64,000 nt of DNA from Flavobacterium aquidurense (GCA_900107365.1 FNPS01000002.1:372001-436000); one strand, 5' to 3'. Shown: positions 1-8,621, numbered from the stretch's first letter. Translations and numbers: made by a program. Notes: generated from the sequence alone by a model not told the origin.

Positions 1-452
1 GCAATCATAACTCCTGACTCCCGAACGTACCATTCTTTCGCATCGCCATCATACATAAAACCGGCTTTCCAGGTTATGGTTCTTTTTGTTTTGAGCTGGC
101 CGCCTATTAGGACCCTAAAATCACGAACATCAAAATCATATTTAAGTGGACTACCAATCGAATCCATTTGTCTTTTAGCTGTTGCATTTTGGGTATATCC
201 AGCATATTCATACAAAAAACCGGCCCCCAACTTGATTGTTGTAATACTAGTGTCAAACATATTCCAGGGCAACTTTTTTTTCGTGGTTGTATCTACCTTT
301 TGCAATACGTCGCCTTCGGTTCCATCTGGCACTGTTTTTTGTGTATCCTGACAGAAGGAACGACAAGGAAAAAGCAGCATTACAAAAACAATCAGAGCGA
401 CCTGCAATTGCTGTTGGGATAAACAATATAATATCGCTTTTTTGGCTTTCAA
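1..452 (-). CDS. Phosphate-selective porin O/P-like outer membrane protein, N-terminal part (cut by window edge)
   Basis: The reading frame stays open from 452 to the window edge and encodes about 150 residues of an exported beta-barrel. The only start that gives a full signal peptide is TTG at 452-450. It yields a basic n-region (MKAKKA), a hydrophobic core (VALIVFVMLLF) and a likely cut after SFC-Q; an in-frame TAA lies just upstream at 461-459. The mature part contains RDFRVLIGGQLKTKRTITW and then WKAGFMYDGD, which resembles the first strands of the OprP/OprO porin family. The gene sits 18 bp behind the asparaginase gene, so it is probably the last visible member of that cluster. An internal ATG would leave a signal peptide without its basic end. 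Family assignment is moderate because the C-terminus is missing. Confidence 0.6.
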   Translation of the reverse strand, partial: MKAKKAILYCLSQQQLQVALIVFVMLLFPCRSFCQDTQKTVPDGTEGDVLQKVDTTTKKKLPWNMFDTSITTIKLGAGFLYEYAGYTQNATAKRQMDSIGSPLKYDFDVRDFRVLIGGQLKTKRTITWKAGFMYDGDAKEWYVRESGVMI

Positions 453-470
453 AATAAATTAATTTAGGTA

Positions 471-1538
471 TTAATATTCCATGAATATTTTTTGAAGCTC
501 ATCCAGTTTTCTAGGCTTAAGTAAGGCTATCGTCAATAGAATTCTGGATTTTTGCGGATTAAGATTATAAGAAGCAATAAAACCTAACTCGTCATCATTG
601 CACTCTACATTGCGCCCTACTAATCCAGTAGCAACACGCGTACTTCGCACGATAATAATGCCTTTTTTACTCGCTCTTGCACAAGCATCAAGCGAAGCTT
701 TATTCATATTTCCGTTACCAACACCTGCGATTACAATTCCTTTTGCTCCTTTTTCAATTGACGCATCGATTAAATCGGGTTTCATATCGGCATCAGCATA
801 GATAATATCAACGCGTGGAAAAGTGGTTACCCCTTTCACATCAAATTCAGAACTTTTTCCAAATTTTTGATCAGGATAATGGTAGAAATCATTCACTCCG
901 TAGGAAGTAGTTCCTATCAGTCCGCGTATAGGGGACATAAAAGTCTGAACAGCAGTTGTACTCACTTTGGTTAAAGATTGTGCAGAATGAATCCAGTCGT
1001 TCATAACCAAAAGTACGCCATGCCCTTTTGCTTTAGGATCAGCAGCCACAGCAATAGCATTATAAAGATTTAAAGGTCCGTCAGCGCTAATTGCAGTCGA
1101 TGGTCGCATCGAACCTACCAGTACAACTGGTTTATCTGTTTTTACTACCAAATTCAAAAAATAACCTGTTTCTTCCATAGTATCCGTTCCATGGGTAATC
1201 ACAAAACCGTCGACATCCTTGCTGTTTGCCAGTTCATTAATTCTGTTGGCTACTTTCATCATTATATCAAATGACATATCCTGAGATCCTACATTCGCAA
1301 TCTGCTCGCCTTTGATATCGGCCAGCTTCATCGCATCCGGCACTGCATTTACCATCGCATCAATGGTAACTTGTCCTGAAGTATAACCAGATTGTACACC
1401 ACTTGCTGCAGATCCTGCAATGGTTCCTCCTGTTGCCAGAATTAGAACTTTAGATTTTGCCTGGGCAATTATAGCATTACTTACTAAGATTAGTAGTATT
1501 AGCAATATTTTTTTAAAAAAAATTGTGTTTAATTTCAT
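471..1538 (-). CDS. ansB: Type II (periplasmic) L-asparaginase
   Basis: This enzyme hydrolyses L-asparagine to L-aspartate and ammonia. The 355-residue protein starts with a signal peptide (hydrophobic ILLILLILV, cut near IAQA), so it should act in the periplasm. The first active-site motif ATGGTIAGS is at about residues 35-43 (nucleophile Thr near 39), and the second, HGTDTMEET, is near residue 115. The segments GEQIANVGSQDM, MRPSTAISADGP, AGVGNGN and LNPQKSR follow the Escherichia coli AnsB pattern from end to end, and the length fits the family. It lies 23 bp downstream of the aspartase gene on the same strand, which would consume its product. The ATG gives an intact signal peptide and I see no better start. 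Confidence 0.92.
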   Translation of the reverse strand: MKLNTIFFKKILLILLILVSNAIIAQAKSKVLILATGGTIAGSAASGVQSGYTSGQVTIDAMVNAVPDAMKLADIKGEQIANVGSQDMSFDIMMKVANRINELANSKDVDGFVITHGTDTMEETGYFLNLVVKTDKPVVLVGSMRPSTAISADGPLNLYNAIAVAADPKAKGHGVLLVMNDWIHSAQSLTKVSTTAVQTFMSPIRGLIGTTSYGVNDFYHYPDQKFGKSSEFDVKGVTTFPRVDIIYADADMKPDLIDASIEKGAKGIVIAGVGNGNMNKASLDACARASKKGIIIVRSTRVATGLVGRNVECNDDELGFIASYNLNPQKSRILLTIALLKPRKLDELQKIFMEY

Positions 1539-1561
1539 GATATAGATTTTTAGTTGATGGT

Positions 1562-3010
1562 TTATTTTTGTCCGGTTAAACTAGCTGGGTCAAGCAATTT
1601 TTTAATTTGATCTTCGGTAAGCAATTTTTTCTCGCGTATAATTTCGAGAATTCCTTTGTTCGTTTCAAGCGCTTCTTTTGCTAATTCTGTTGTTTTTTCG
1701 TAACCCAGTACCGGATTAAGAGCAGTAACAATACCAACACTTCGTTCCATATAATGGTCTTGCACTGACTTATTTGCTGTAATACCTTCGATGCAATTTT
1801 TTCTGAATAAGGGAAATGTTTTAAAAAACAATCCTTGTGATTCCATCATGGCTATAGCTTCGACTGGTTCAAAGGCATTCAATTGCAGTAAACCGGAATG
1901 CGCGGCAAGCGTCACAGTCAGGTCATTCCCTATTACTTTAAAGCAAACTTCATTCATTAACTCCGGCATAACAGGATTTACTTTACCCGGCATAATCGAG
2001 GATCCCGGTTGAAGTGCCGGCAAATTAATTTCAAATATCCCGGCACGTGGTCCGGAGGCCAGAAAAATAAGGTCACTACTTATTTTTGACATGGCTACTG
2101 CCATACTTTTAAGTGCTGAAGAATAAAGTACAAATCCCTGTTGACTAGAAGTAGCAGCAATAAGATCTTTACTCATCACAATAGGTTTTCCTGTAATTTT
2201 AGCAAGATGCGTGGCCACCTTTTCAGCATAACCTGGCGAAGCGGTAATTCCGGTTCCTATTGCTGTCGCTCCCATATTTTGTTCACATAAAAACACTTCT
2301 ACTTTTCGTAAAGCTGCAATTTCTGCGTCAAGCTGATTCCCAAAAGCGTGAAATTCCTGCCCCATTGTCATTGGTACGGCATCCTGTCCTTCGGTGCGAC
2401 CCATTTTAAGAATGTCTTTAAACTCGTCTCCTTTTTTATGAAATGCTTTGGCCAGCAAATCAGCTTCTTTTATCAATTTATCATTGTGTAATAATAGCGC
2501 CACTTTAATCGCTGTTGGATAAACATCGTTTGTCGATTGTCCCATATTTAAATCGTCGTGCGGTTCTAAATATTGATATTCTCCTTTTTTATGTCCGCTC
2601 ATTTCTAAACCTATATTGGCGAGCACTTCGTTGACATTCATATTGGCCGAAGTACCTGCACCACCCTGATACAAGTCTACCAGAAATTGATCGTGATATT
2701 TTCCGTCAATAACAGCCTGACACGCTTTTTCTATAGCTGCGAGCCTGTCTTTTTTAAGCCGGCCATCTTCTGCGTTAGCACGGGCAGCCGCCAATTTTAC
2801 CATCGCAAAAGCTTTTACATAATCCGGATAAAATTGTGTTGTCATTCCGCTGATTTGGAAATTTTCAAGAGCACGCGCAGTCTGAACTCCATAATAAGCA
2901 TTGTTCGGAATTTGCTTCTCACCCAAAAGATCTTTTTCAGTTCGGGTTTGAGCACTAAGGAAGCTGATGTATAATCCAAAGAGGATTACATAATGTATTT
3001 TTTTACACAT
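1562..3010 (-). CDS. aspA: Aspartate ammonia-lyase with an N-terminal signal peptide
   Basis: Aspartase splits L-aspartate into fumarate and ammonia. The 482-residue protein carries the fumarase/aspartase superfamily signature GSSIMPGKVNPVMPE in the second half, plus GQSTNDVYPTA and GRTEGQDAVPMT around the active site. The block RTEKDLLGEKQIPNNAYYGV matches the usual cytoplasmic N-terminus of AspA. It is preceded by about 21 extra residues with two lysines, a hydrophobic stretch (VILFGLYISFL) and an S-A-Q cleavage site. That is a signal peptide, so this copy is probably periplasmic, which is unusual for the family. It sits between a DcaP-like porin and a periplasmic asparaginase, both of which fit an extracytoplasmic Asn-Asp-fumarate route. 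A fumarase is less likely given the context and the QFLVDLYQGGAGTSANMN region. Confidence 0.9.
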   Translation of the reverse strand: MCKKIHYVILFGLYISFLSAQTRTEKDLLGEKQIPNNAYYGVQTARALENFQISGMTTQFYPDYVKAFAMVKLAAARANAEDGRLKKDRLAAIEKACQAVIDGKYHDQFLVDLYQGGAGTSANMNVNEVLANIGLEMSGHKKGEYQYLEPHDDLNMGQSTNDVYPTAIKVALLLHNDKLIKEADLLAKAFHKKGDEFKDILKMGRTEGQDAVPMTMGQEFHAFGNQLDAEIAALRKVEVFLCEQNMGATAIGTGITASPGYAEKVATHLAKITGKPIVMSKDLIAATSSQQGFVLYSSALKSMAVAMSKISSDLIFLASGPRAGIFEINLPALQPGSSIMPGKVNPVMPELMNEVCFKVIGNDLTVTLAAHSGLLQLNAFEPVEAIAMMESQGLFFKTFPLFRKNCIEGITANKSVQDHYMERSVGIVTALNPVLGYEKTTELAKEALETNKGILEIIREKKLLTEDQIKKLLDPASLTGQK

Positions 3011-3057
3011 GATATTTTGTTTTTTAGTTTTTGGTAACTTTTAGAGCGCTATTTTTT

Positions 3058-4284
3058 TTAGTTTTTTCTGTAGAATGCTTGCGAGAAGTTATACTTAAAT
3101 GAGAATTGTACTTTTGATATAGAAGTACTCCATCCGTCGCTAAAATTTTCACGATCCCCCCATTGAAATTCAGCTCCCACCAAACAATTTTTTGCCGGAG
3201 AATACAATATATTTCCAACTACATATTGTCCTTTTTTGAAGGCATCAGGAGTTTGTCCATCAGAGTTATCAATATCAATCATAGAATAACCAATTGAGGT
3301 GGTGAATTTTTCACTCCACGAATGATCAAGAAAAGCAACTACACCAACCAAAGGAAGTGCGACACCTTTTACCGGCGTTACAGCATTTCCAGGATTATTC
3401 TCAATTCCAATATCAACTGGTGCATCGTTCATATAGTTCTGAATTCCTTCACCATACACAACCTGCCCTTTGAAAACGGTACTCTTTCCAAGTTTTACAT
3501 TGGTACTCAGGTTCAATCCCCAGCCAAGAGCATCTCCGGATAAATCAAATTGATCGTTATTTTGATCTTTCCATTCAATCTTTCTCACAATACCCGCTAA
3601 CTCCAGATATCCCCAGTTAAATCCATGATGATATTCTGCTGAAAGATCCGGCAACGGAAACCTTCCTTTTACGCCCTGAAGTTCTATACGGTTTTCATAA
3701 ACTCCCTGATCAGCACTTGCTCCCGGTCTTTCCAATGCAATTGTCAAACGGGTATCGCCCTGAATGGGCATATAGCGTATTTGGATGTTACGGAAGAATA
3801 CCATTCCTGTTGGACCCCAATATTCTAAAGTATTAGGAAAAACATCAATATCCATAAAAGGGCTCCACGTCTGACCGGCTCCAAATTTTCCTAACTCGGC
3901 ATAAGCGTGACGCAAACGAAAAGTGGTTTGCCCTGCATCAACACCAGTTCCATATAATTCGAATTCGAATGTCGTTTTCAATTCTCCAATTCCGGTATCA
4001 AAATAGTTTTTAATACCAAATCTGGTCTGACGAACAGAGGCATAATAATTGCCGTCTGGTCCATATTCGTTTTCATAAGACGGTAATTTAGTAGGTCGAA
4101 CTGCATCATACCAGTCTGGCTGAATCTGATTAAAATTATAGCCAATATCGGTCATGATAAAACCATAGATCTCCATACTTTTTTTAGCCTCGTCTTCCTG
4201 AGCCTGAATTAAGTTAAGTGCAAGAAAACAAATTACAATGGCCAAATATCTAATCTTAGCCATTTGAAAAAACATTCTTTTCAT
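3058..4284 (-). CDS. DcaP-like outer membrane porin
   Basis: This 408-residue outer membrane protein has a signal peptide (core YLAIVICFLALNLI, cut after QAQ) and ends in a beta-strand-rich barrel. The stretch MEIYGFIMTDIGYNFNQI, then VRQTRFGIKNYF, FEFELYGTG, TTFRLRHAYAELG and AGQTWSPFMDIDVFPNTLEYWGP follow the DcaP family, trimeric porins linked to dicarboxylate uptake in Acinetobacter. It is the first gene of the minus-strand group, 47 bp ahead of the exported aspartase. A role in letting asparagine, aspartate or fumarate cross the outer membrane is an inference from family and neighbours. ATG codons 3 and 7 codons further in would also leave an export signal; the longest form is reported. 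Confidence 0.72.
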   Translation of the reverse strand: MKRMFFQMAKIRYLAIVICFLALNLIQAQEDEAKKSMEIYGFIMTDIGYNFNQIQPDWYDAVRPTKLPSYENEYGPDGNYYASVRQTRFGIKNYFDTGIGELKTTFEFELYGTGVDAGQTTFRLRHAYAELGKFGAGQTWSPFMDIDVFPNTLEYWGPTGMVFFRNIQIRYMPIQGDTRLTIALERPGASADQGVYENRIELQGVKGRFPLPDLSAEYHHGFNWGYLELAGIVRKIEWKDQNNDQFDLSGDALGWGLNLSTNVKLGKSTVFKGQVVYGEGIQNYMNDAPVDIGIENNPGNAVTPVKGVALPLVGVVAFLDHSWSEKFTTSIGYSMIDIDNSDGQTPDAFKKGQYVVGNILYSPAKNCLVGAEFQWGDRENFSDGWSTSISKVQFSFKYNFSQAFYRKN

Positions 4285-4366
4285 AATTACATTGGTTTAA
4301 AATTGTTTGATTATTTACTAAAATGGACCACTTGCTCTAAAGGGTTTTCTTGCTTTTACATAAAAT

Positions 4367-4609
4367 TTATTCCATGTTTTTTGCTATATATTGTACTATT
4401 TCCTCTTCAAGTTCCTTAGTCAGATTTTCGTACTCCACTTTCAGATGAAAATCCTCCTCTATTTTTTTTCTGTATTTTTCAACATTGATTTTGCTGCAAC
4501 AATAATCATCGCATATAGTTTTGAAATTATCATCAACCAAATACAAAACTTTGATTGATTCTTGATAATTGAAAAGTTTTTCGCTGTATAATTTCTCGGG
4601 AATCGCCAT
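4367..4609 (-). CDS. Small conserved-looking hypothetical protein (about 80 aa)
   Basis: I do not recognise a family. The protein is acidic and hydrophilic with no signal peptide or membrane segment. It has a Cys pair in CDDYCC and a predicted helical, charged C-terminal half (YRKKIEEDFHLKVEYENLTKELEEE). The frame extends upstream to an ATG at 4657, but residues there (MCFLYLTEYQYLMRG) look unlike a folded start. ATG 4609, preceded by TAAA, is chosen, with ATG 4621 as another option. It stands alone between the DcaP operon and the divergent regulator gene at 4829, so its partner is unclear. The coding call rests on an uninterrupted frame and a sensible composition only. Confidence 0.5.
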   Translation of the reverse strand: MAIPEKLYSEKLFNYQESIKVLYLVDDNFKTICDDYCCSKINVEKYRKKIEEDFHLKVEYENLTKELEEEIVQYIAKNME

Positions 4610-4669
4610 TTTACCTCTCATTAAATACTGATATTCAGTCAAATATAAAAAACACAATAATCGAAGAAG

Positions 4670-4699
4670 CGTTAAAAACCGTTAAATTTAACCGTTAAA
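4670..4699. promoter_or_regulatory. Three CGTTAAA repeats between divergent genes
   Basis: CGTTAAA occurs at 4670, 4680 and 4693. The last two belong to a 13-bp direct repeat beginning AACCGTTAAAT, and the middle section TTAAATTTAA is also palindromic. The cluster lies about 130 bp before the regulator gene at 4829 and about 60 bp upstream of the minus-strand small gene. It could be a binding site for the neighbouring wHTH/TPR protein or another factor. No box matching TAnnTTTG was found nearby, so a promoter is not assigned. Confidence 0.3.
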
Positions 4700-4828
4700 T
4701 GAAGGAAAAAACTTATTTTAAAACCTTTTTTCTTACAAAAAAGCTAATTTTATCATAAAATGAAAATAAATTATTTAACTTTATAGTACCATACTTTAAT
4801 CCTATTATTCTCATTTAATGCAACTTAC

Positions 4829-6418
4829 ATGGAGAATGTAAAAAAAAATACCCATGAAGAAATTTTTACCGAATTAGAATCTGTTCTAACCTTTACATCA
4901 TTAAAAAGCTCTCCTATCTTAAGTAAATTTCTAAGATATATTGTGGAGGAAACACTTAATGAAAACCAGCATTTTATCAAGGAATATTCCATTGCCATAA
5001 ATGTGCTTAACAGATCAGCTAATTTCAATTCTAACGATGATGCCGTTGTGCGTATTCATGCAGGAAGATTAAGGAGAATTCTCAACGAATATTATTTAAC
5101 AACCGGCCAAAACAATTCTTTAATAATAGATATTCCGAAGGGCTGTTATATTCCACGGTTTATTCGAAAGGATGATAATCGGAATGAAGGTATGCGACCC
5201 ATCGTGCCTCGTCATGACGACACAAATCCAATCATTGCCATATTCCCATTTAAATCAATCACTACTGATCAAAATTTAGATCTTTTTTCGCTAATGCTTT
5301 GTGAAGAGTTAAGCGCGCAACTTTCATTATTTGATGACATTTCTGTTGTAGGAAATTTTTCTTCAGAAATGATTTCAAAAATCAATCAAAATATTATGGA
5401 GGCAGCTAAGTCACTAGGTGCCGATTTTATTATTACCGGAAACATTCTGTGCATTGACAGAACACTACAAATAAGAGTTAATCTTTTAAACTCAAAAACA
5501 GGAGAATTCGCCATGACAAAATCTTTTGATCATATTGATATAAAAGACATTCATCATATTCAAAATGAAATCACACATAGTATTGTAAGTGAAATAGGCG
5601 GATATTATGGAATTATTTTTAAAGAAATCATTAAAACTTCTCCTTCCAGAATTACAGACAATTTTAGTATTTGGAAAGGAATTTACGGTTATTATAAATA
5701 TCAATGTGACTGTACATTTGAGAATTACTGGTCTGCTTTCAGAAATTTAGCTGAGGCAACAAAATTACATCCAAATCACGCAACTACCTGGGCGATGTTG
5801 GGAGAATTTCATCTTTACGGAGTGGCGTTTGCTATTGACAATGACGAAAATACTATTGAGGAAGCTCATCGTTGTGTAATGAAATCTTTAAAAATAGATC
5901 CTCATTGCCAACATGCATGGCATACTTTAACTGCAATTAATTTATTTAAAAAAGAGCCGGAAACGTGTCTCTATTCTGCTGAGCAATGCATTAAAATAAA
6001 TCCTAATGCATCGGGTCGCGTTTGCGGAGTTGGGTGTATGCTTGTTTTTGCAGGATATTTTGATAAAGGCTATTCTATTATGAAAAATGCCATCGAAAAA
6101 AATCCGTATTCTCCGTGGTGGATTAATATTGGTTTTTGCTGCTACTATTTGTCTAAAAAAGAATATAAAAACGCTTTTTTATGGGCCGAAAAAATGGATT
6201 CTGAAGAAACTTTTATGGATCCGCTTCTGAAGTGTGCTACATTATCTTTGATCAATGAAGATGTTAAAGCAAAAAAATATCTTTCGAAACTTTTAGCTTT
6301 AATGCCTGATTCGCCAAACAAAATTCGTCAACTACTTTCAGGCCTAATTCTTTCTGAAGATTTAGTAACAGAAATAGTTGCGGCTATCGAGAGAATTGGA
6401 TTAGTTCAAAATAATTAA
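4829..6418 (+). CDS. wHTH-like / TolB-like / TPR domain regulatory protein
   Basis: This is a 529-residue soluble protein with three parts. Residues 1-115 carry the pattern SSPILSKFLRYIVEETL...IKEYSIAINVLNR...VVRIHAGRLRRILNEYY...IIDIPKGCYIPRF. This is the winged-helix-like N-terminal domain found in many bacterial TPR or adenylate-cyclase-like signalling proteins. Residues about 135-265 (IIAIFPFKSI...LSAQLSLFDDISVVG...GADFIITGNI) look like the FlgO/TolB-N type domain. Residues about 300-500 hold degenerate TPR-like helices (HPNHATTWAMLGEFHLYG, DPHCQHAWHTLTAI, NPNASGRVCGVGCML). There is no membrane segment and no cyclase catalytic domain. It is monocistronic and divergent from the porin/aspartase cluster, so regulation of that cluster is possible but unproven. 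It has several Cys residues in the TPR part. Confidence 0.62.
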   Translation: MENVKKNTHEEIFTELESVLTFTSLKSSPILSKFLRYIVEETLNENQHFIKEYSIAINVLNRSANFNSNDDAVVRIHAGRLRRILNEYYLTTGQNNSLIIDIPKGCYIPRFIRKDDNRNEGMRPIVPRHDDTNPIIAIFPFKSITTDQNLDLFSLMLCEELSAQLSLFDDISVVGNFSSEMISKINQNIMEAAKSLGADFIITGNILCIDRTLQIRVNLLNSKTGEFAMTKSFDHIDIKDIHHIQNEITHSIVSEIGGYYGIIFKEIIKTSPSRITDNFSIWKGIYGYYKYQCDCTFENYWSAFRNLAEATKLHPNHATTWAMLGEFHLYGVAFAIDNDENTIEEAHRCVMKSLKIDPHCQHAWHTLTAINLFKKEPETCLYSAEQCIKINPNASGRVCGVGCMLVFAGYFDKGYSIMKNAIEKNPYSPWWINIGFCCYYLSKKEYKNAFLWAEKMDSEETFMDPLLKCATLSLINEDVKAKKYLSKLLALMPDSPNKIRQLLSGLILSEDLVTEIVAAIERIGLVQNN

Positions 6419-6506
6419 TTTTTTTTTCACTGAAGATCAATTAATTGTATTATCCTAAAATAAGAATCATTTTATTTTCTAAATTTAGTTTCAAAAAATA
6501 AATACT

Positions 6507-7400
6507 ATGCAGAAATTAACCAAAGAAGATATTTCACAAGAAGTATTTGACCTCTATGACGATTATGCCCATAATAAAATTGAGAGAAGACAGTTCATCG
6601 AAAAATTATCCATTTTCGCAGTAGGAACGCTTACTCTTCCATCGCTTTTAAGTTTTATGATGCCTAATTATGAAGACAGTATAATTATTAAACCGGGCGA
6701 TCCAAGAATTAAATCAGACTATATCACTTATGAATCTCCTAAAGGCGGCGGATCTATTAAAGGTCTTTTGTCGCAGTCTGTTGAAAGCAAAAAAAAATTA
6801 CCCGGAATTATTGTCGTTCATGAAAATCGAGGTCTAAACCCCTATATTGAAGATGTTGGCCGAAGAGCTGCAGTAGAAGGTTTTATTACCCTCGCTCCTG
6901 ATGCTTTATCGCCATTGGGCGGTTATCCCGGAAATGATGATGCCGGACGCGAATTGCAAAAAAAACGTACCCGCGAAGAAATGCTGGAAGATTTTATAGC
7001 AGCATATGAATATTTAAAGGCCCACAAAGATTGTAATGGTAACGTAGGCGTGGTCGGATTTTGTTTTGGTGGATGGATTTCTAACATGATGGCGGTAAAA
7101 ATACCAACATTGGCTGCTGCCGTTCCTTATTACGGCGGACAACCTACCAAAGAAGAAGCTGAAAAAATAACAACACCTTTACTGCTGCATTACGCTGGTT
7201 TAGACACGCGTGTTAATGAAGGCTGGCCGGCTTTTGAAGAAGTCCTGAAAAAAAATAAGGTCGAAAATACTGCTTATTTTTATCCGGGAGTTAACCATGG
7301 TTTTCATAATAATACAACGCCAAGATATGATGAAGCAGCAGCAACCTTATCCTGGACCAGAACTATCGATTTTTTTAAACAGAAATTAAAAAAGAAATAA
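6507..7400 (+). CDS. Dienelactone hydrolase family protein with Tat-type signal
   Basis: This 297-residue alpha/beta hydrolase belongs to the carboxymethylenebutenolidase family. The expected triad is visible: Cys186 in GFCFGGW, Asp233 in GLDTRV and His264 in NHGFHNNT. The HENRGLNPYI motif after the first strand is also typical. Residues 26-51 (ERRQFIEKLSIF followed by a hydrophobic run) form a twin-arginine export signal set behind a longer N-terminal stretch, as in YghX-like members. The enzyme probably works in the periplasm; its real ester or lactone substrate is not clear from sequence. It is followed after 1 bp by an SRPBCC gene, so the two are co-transcribed. Start codon context (AAATAATACT before ATG) is ordinary for the group. 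Confidence 0.85.
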   Translation: MQKLTKEDISQEVFDLYDDYAHNKIERRQFIEKLSIFAVGTLTLPSLLSFMMPNYEDSIIIKPGDPRIKSDYITYESPKGGGSIKGLLSQSVESKKKLPGIIVVHENRGLNPYIEDVGRRAAVEGFITLAPDALSPLGGYPGNDDAGRELQKKRTREEMLEDFIAAYEYLKAHKDCNGNVGVVGFCFGGWISNMMAVKIPTLAAAVPYYGGQPTKEEAEKITTPLLLHYAGLDTRVNEGWPAFEEVLKKNKVENTAYFYPGVNHGFHNNTTPRYDEAAATLSWTRTIDFFKQKLKKK

Positions 7401-7401
7401 T

Positions 7402-7842
7402 ATGGAGCTGATTGCCAAAGCAACAATACAAATTCAGAAACCGATTGAAGACGTTTTTGAGGGAATTGTAAATCCACAAAAGATGACAAACTATTTCATC
7501 TCGGAAAGTAGCGGAAGAATGGAAACTGGAAAAGAATTGATTTGGAAATTTCCCGAATTCGATGACGAAGTTCCTATAAAAGATATTCAGATTGAAATGA
7601 ATCGTTCGATCTCCTATGTTTGGGATCCTGAAACTGTAGTAAAAATTGAGATGGAAACACAACCCGACAAAAGTACTGTAGTAAAAGTAATTGAAGATGG
7701 AAAAACATACAATGAAAAAAACCTGAAATGGGCCATTGGAAATACAGAAGGCTGGGCCAATTTTCTTGCCTGTATGAAAGCCTATCTTGAATACGGAATA
7801 CAATTGCGAAAAGGCGCATTTGAGTTTATGCGTAAAAACTAA
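7402..7842 (+). CDS. SRPBCC (START/AHSA1-like) domain protein
   Basis: The 146-residue cytoplasmic protein is almost entirely one SRPBCC domain: IAKATIQIQKPIEDVFEGIVNPQKMTNYF at the start, a central MNRSISYVWDPE strand region, and the long C-terminal helix GWANFLACMKAYLEYGIQL. These proteins form a deep hydrophobic pocket for small ligands; the activator-of-Hsp90-ATPase-like subgroup is the closest match. No enzymatic residues can be assigned. It starts 1 bp after the stop of the Tat-type hydrolase, which implies translational coupling, although the hydrolase is exported and this protein is not. Confidence 0.8.
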   Translation: MELIAKATIQIQKPIEDVFEGIVNPQKMTNYFISESSGRMETGKELIWKFPEFDDEVPIKDIQIEMNRSISYVWDPETVVKIEMETQPDKSTVVKVIEDGKTYNEKNLKWAIGNTEGWANFLACMKAYLEYGIQLRKGAFEFMRKN

Positions 7843-7845
7843 AAA

Positions 7846-7866
7846 TTAACAACATTTTATTGTTAA
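7846..7866 (+). terminator. Weak AT-rich terminator-like hairpin
   Basis: TTAACAA (7846-7852) and TTGTTAA (7860-7866) are perfect inverted arms around a 7-nt loop. They are followed by a T-rich stretch (ATTTTGTTTTG). The position just after the SRPBCC stop fits a terminator for the hydrolase operon, but the stem is short and weak. Confidence 0.35.
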
Positions 7867-7905
7867 GAATTTTGTTTTGAAATACAATCAAGCAAATATT
7901 TGAAA

Positions 7906-7913
7906 TATATTTG
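7906..7913 (+). promoter_or_regulatory. Candidate -7 promoter box (TATATTTG)
   Basis: TATATTTG is a perfect match to the Bacteroidetes -7 consensus TAnnTTTG and lies 44 bp before the lipoprotein gene at 7958. A TTTTG at 7875-7879 is a possible -33 element, but the spacing (26 bp) is slightly long, so the call is tentative. Confidence 0.4.
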
Positions 7914-7957
7914 AAAACAAATAAAGGTGCAGTGTTTGTAGCCTTAGCTCAATTAAA

Positions 7958-8506
7958 ATGAAGAAAAACATAGTACGATTAATTTTGCTTATTAGTTTAA
8001 TTTCTTGTTCTGACAGAAACAGTAAATTAACAGCGGAAAAAGAAAATGTTGATCAAACACACAGTAACAAAACCAAAACCGCTGAAAGATTTTTTCCCGA
8101 AAATATTGAGACCGAAACGCACGATACAATACTTGATGGGAATTTTAAAATCGCTATAACAAAAACCTCATTGAAATCATTTGTCATTAATGCGTTTTTA
8201 GAAATGAATATCAAACATATCGATAAGTATCGGGATAATGAAATTCATTTAAAAATTACCCAAAAATCAGAAGTAATTCTTGATACTCTTTTCCGTAAAG
8301 AATTATTTAAAAATCAAATTGATCAATCATTTATCAAGACTGCGAATTTTCACAATTACTGGTTTGAAAAATCAGAGAATGGGAAACTTATTTTTATGGG
8401 AACAATCTGCAAGCCTGAAACAGATATCTGTTTTGATTTTAATCATTATTACGATATTAAAACTAAAAGTTTTGAAATTAAAAAAATGGAACCGGATGAT
8501 GAATAA
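7958..8506 (+). CDS. Hypothetical lipoprotein (DUF4738-like)
   Basis: This 182-residue protein has a clear lipoprotein signal: basic MKKNIVR, a hydrophobic core and the lipobox LISC with Cys at residue 17. It is then followed by a charged, low-complexity linker. The folded part has the pattern THDTILDGNFKIAITKTSL... and ends with FDFNHYYDIKTKSFEIKK. That layout recalls DUF4738 lipoproteins of Bacteroidetes, but I give the family name only as a guess. It should be anchored in a cell-envelope membrane. The next gene is another small lipoprotein about 115 bp downstream, so the two may be a lineage-specific pair. No enzymatic motif is visible. Confidence 0.6.
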   Translation: MKKNIVRLILLISLISCSDRNSKLTAEKENVDQTHSNKTKTAERFFPENIETETHDTILDGNFKIAITKTSLKSFVINAFLEMNIKHIDKYRDNEIHLKITQKSEVILDTLFRKELFKNQIDQSFIKTANFHNYWFEKSENGKLIFMGTICKPETDICFDFNHYYDIKTKSFEIKKMEPDDE

Positions 8507-8621
8507 AAAAAGCGTCGCTTACAGCTATTACAATGAATTTAAGCAAATTTAATTGAGTTCCAACACCGCACCAAATCGGAAAATGTTATAATAAATTTTA
8601 AAACATAAATTATTGAAGATT

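Noticed and set aside
1..422. Two plus-strand frames at the left edge
   Set aside because: They are antisense to the porin reading frame, which has a signal peptide and barrel-like sequence.
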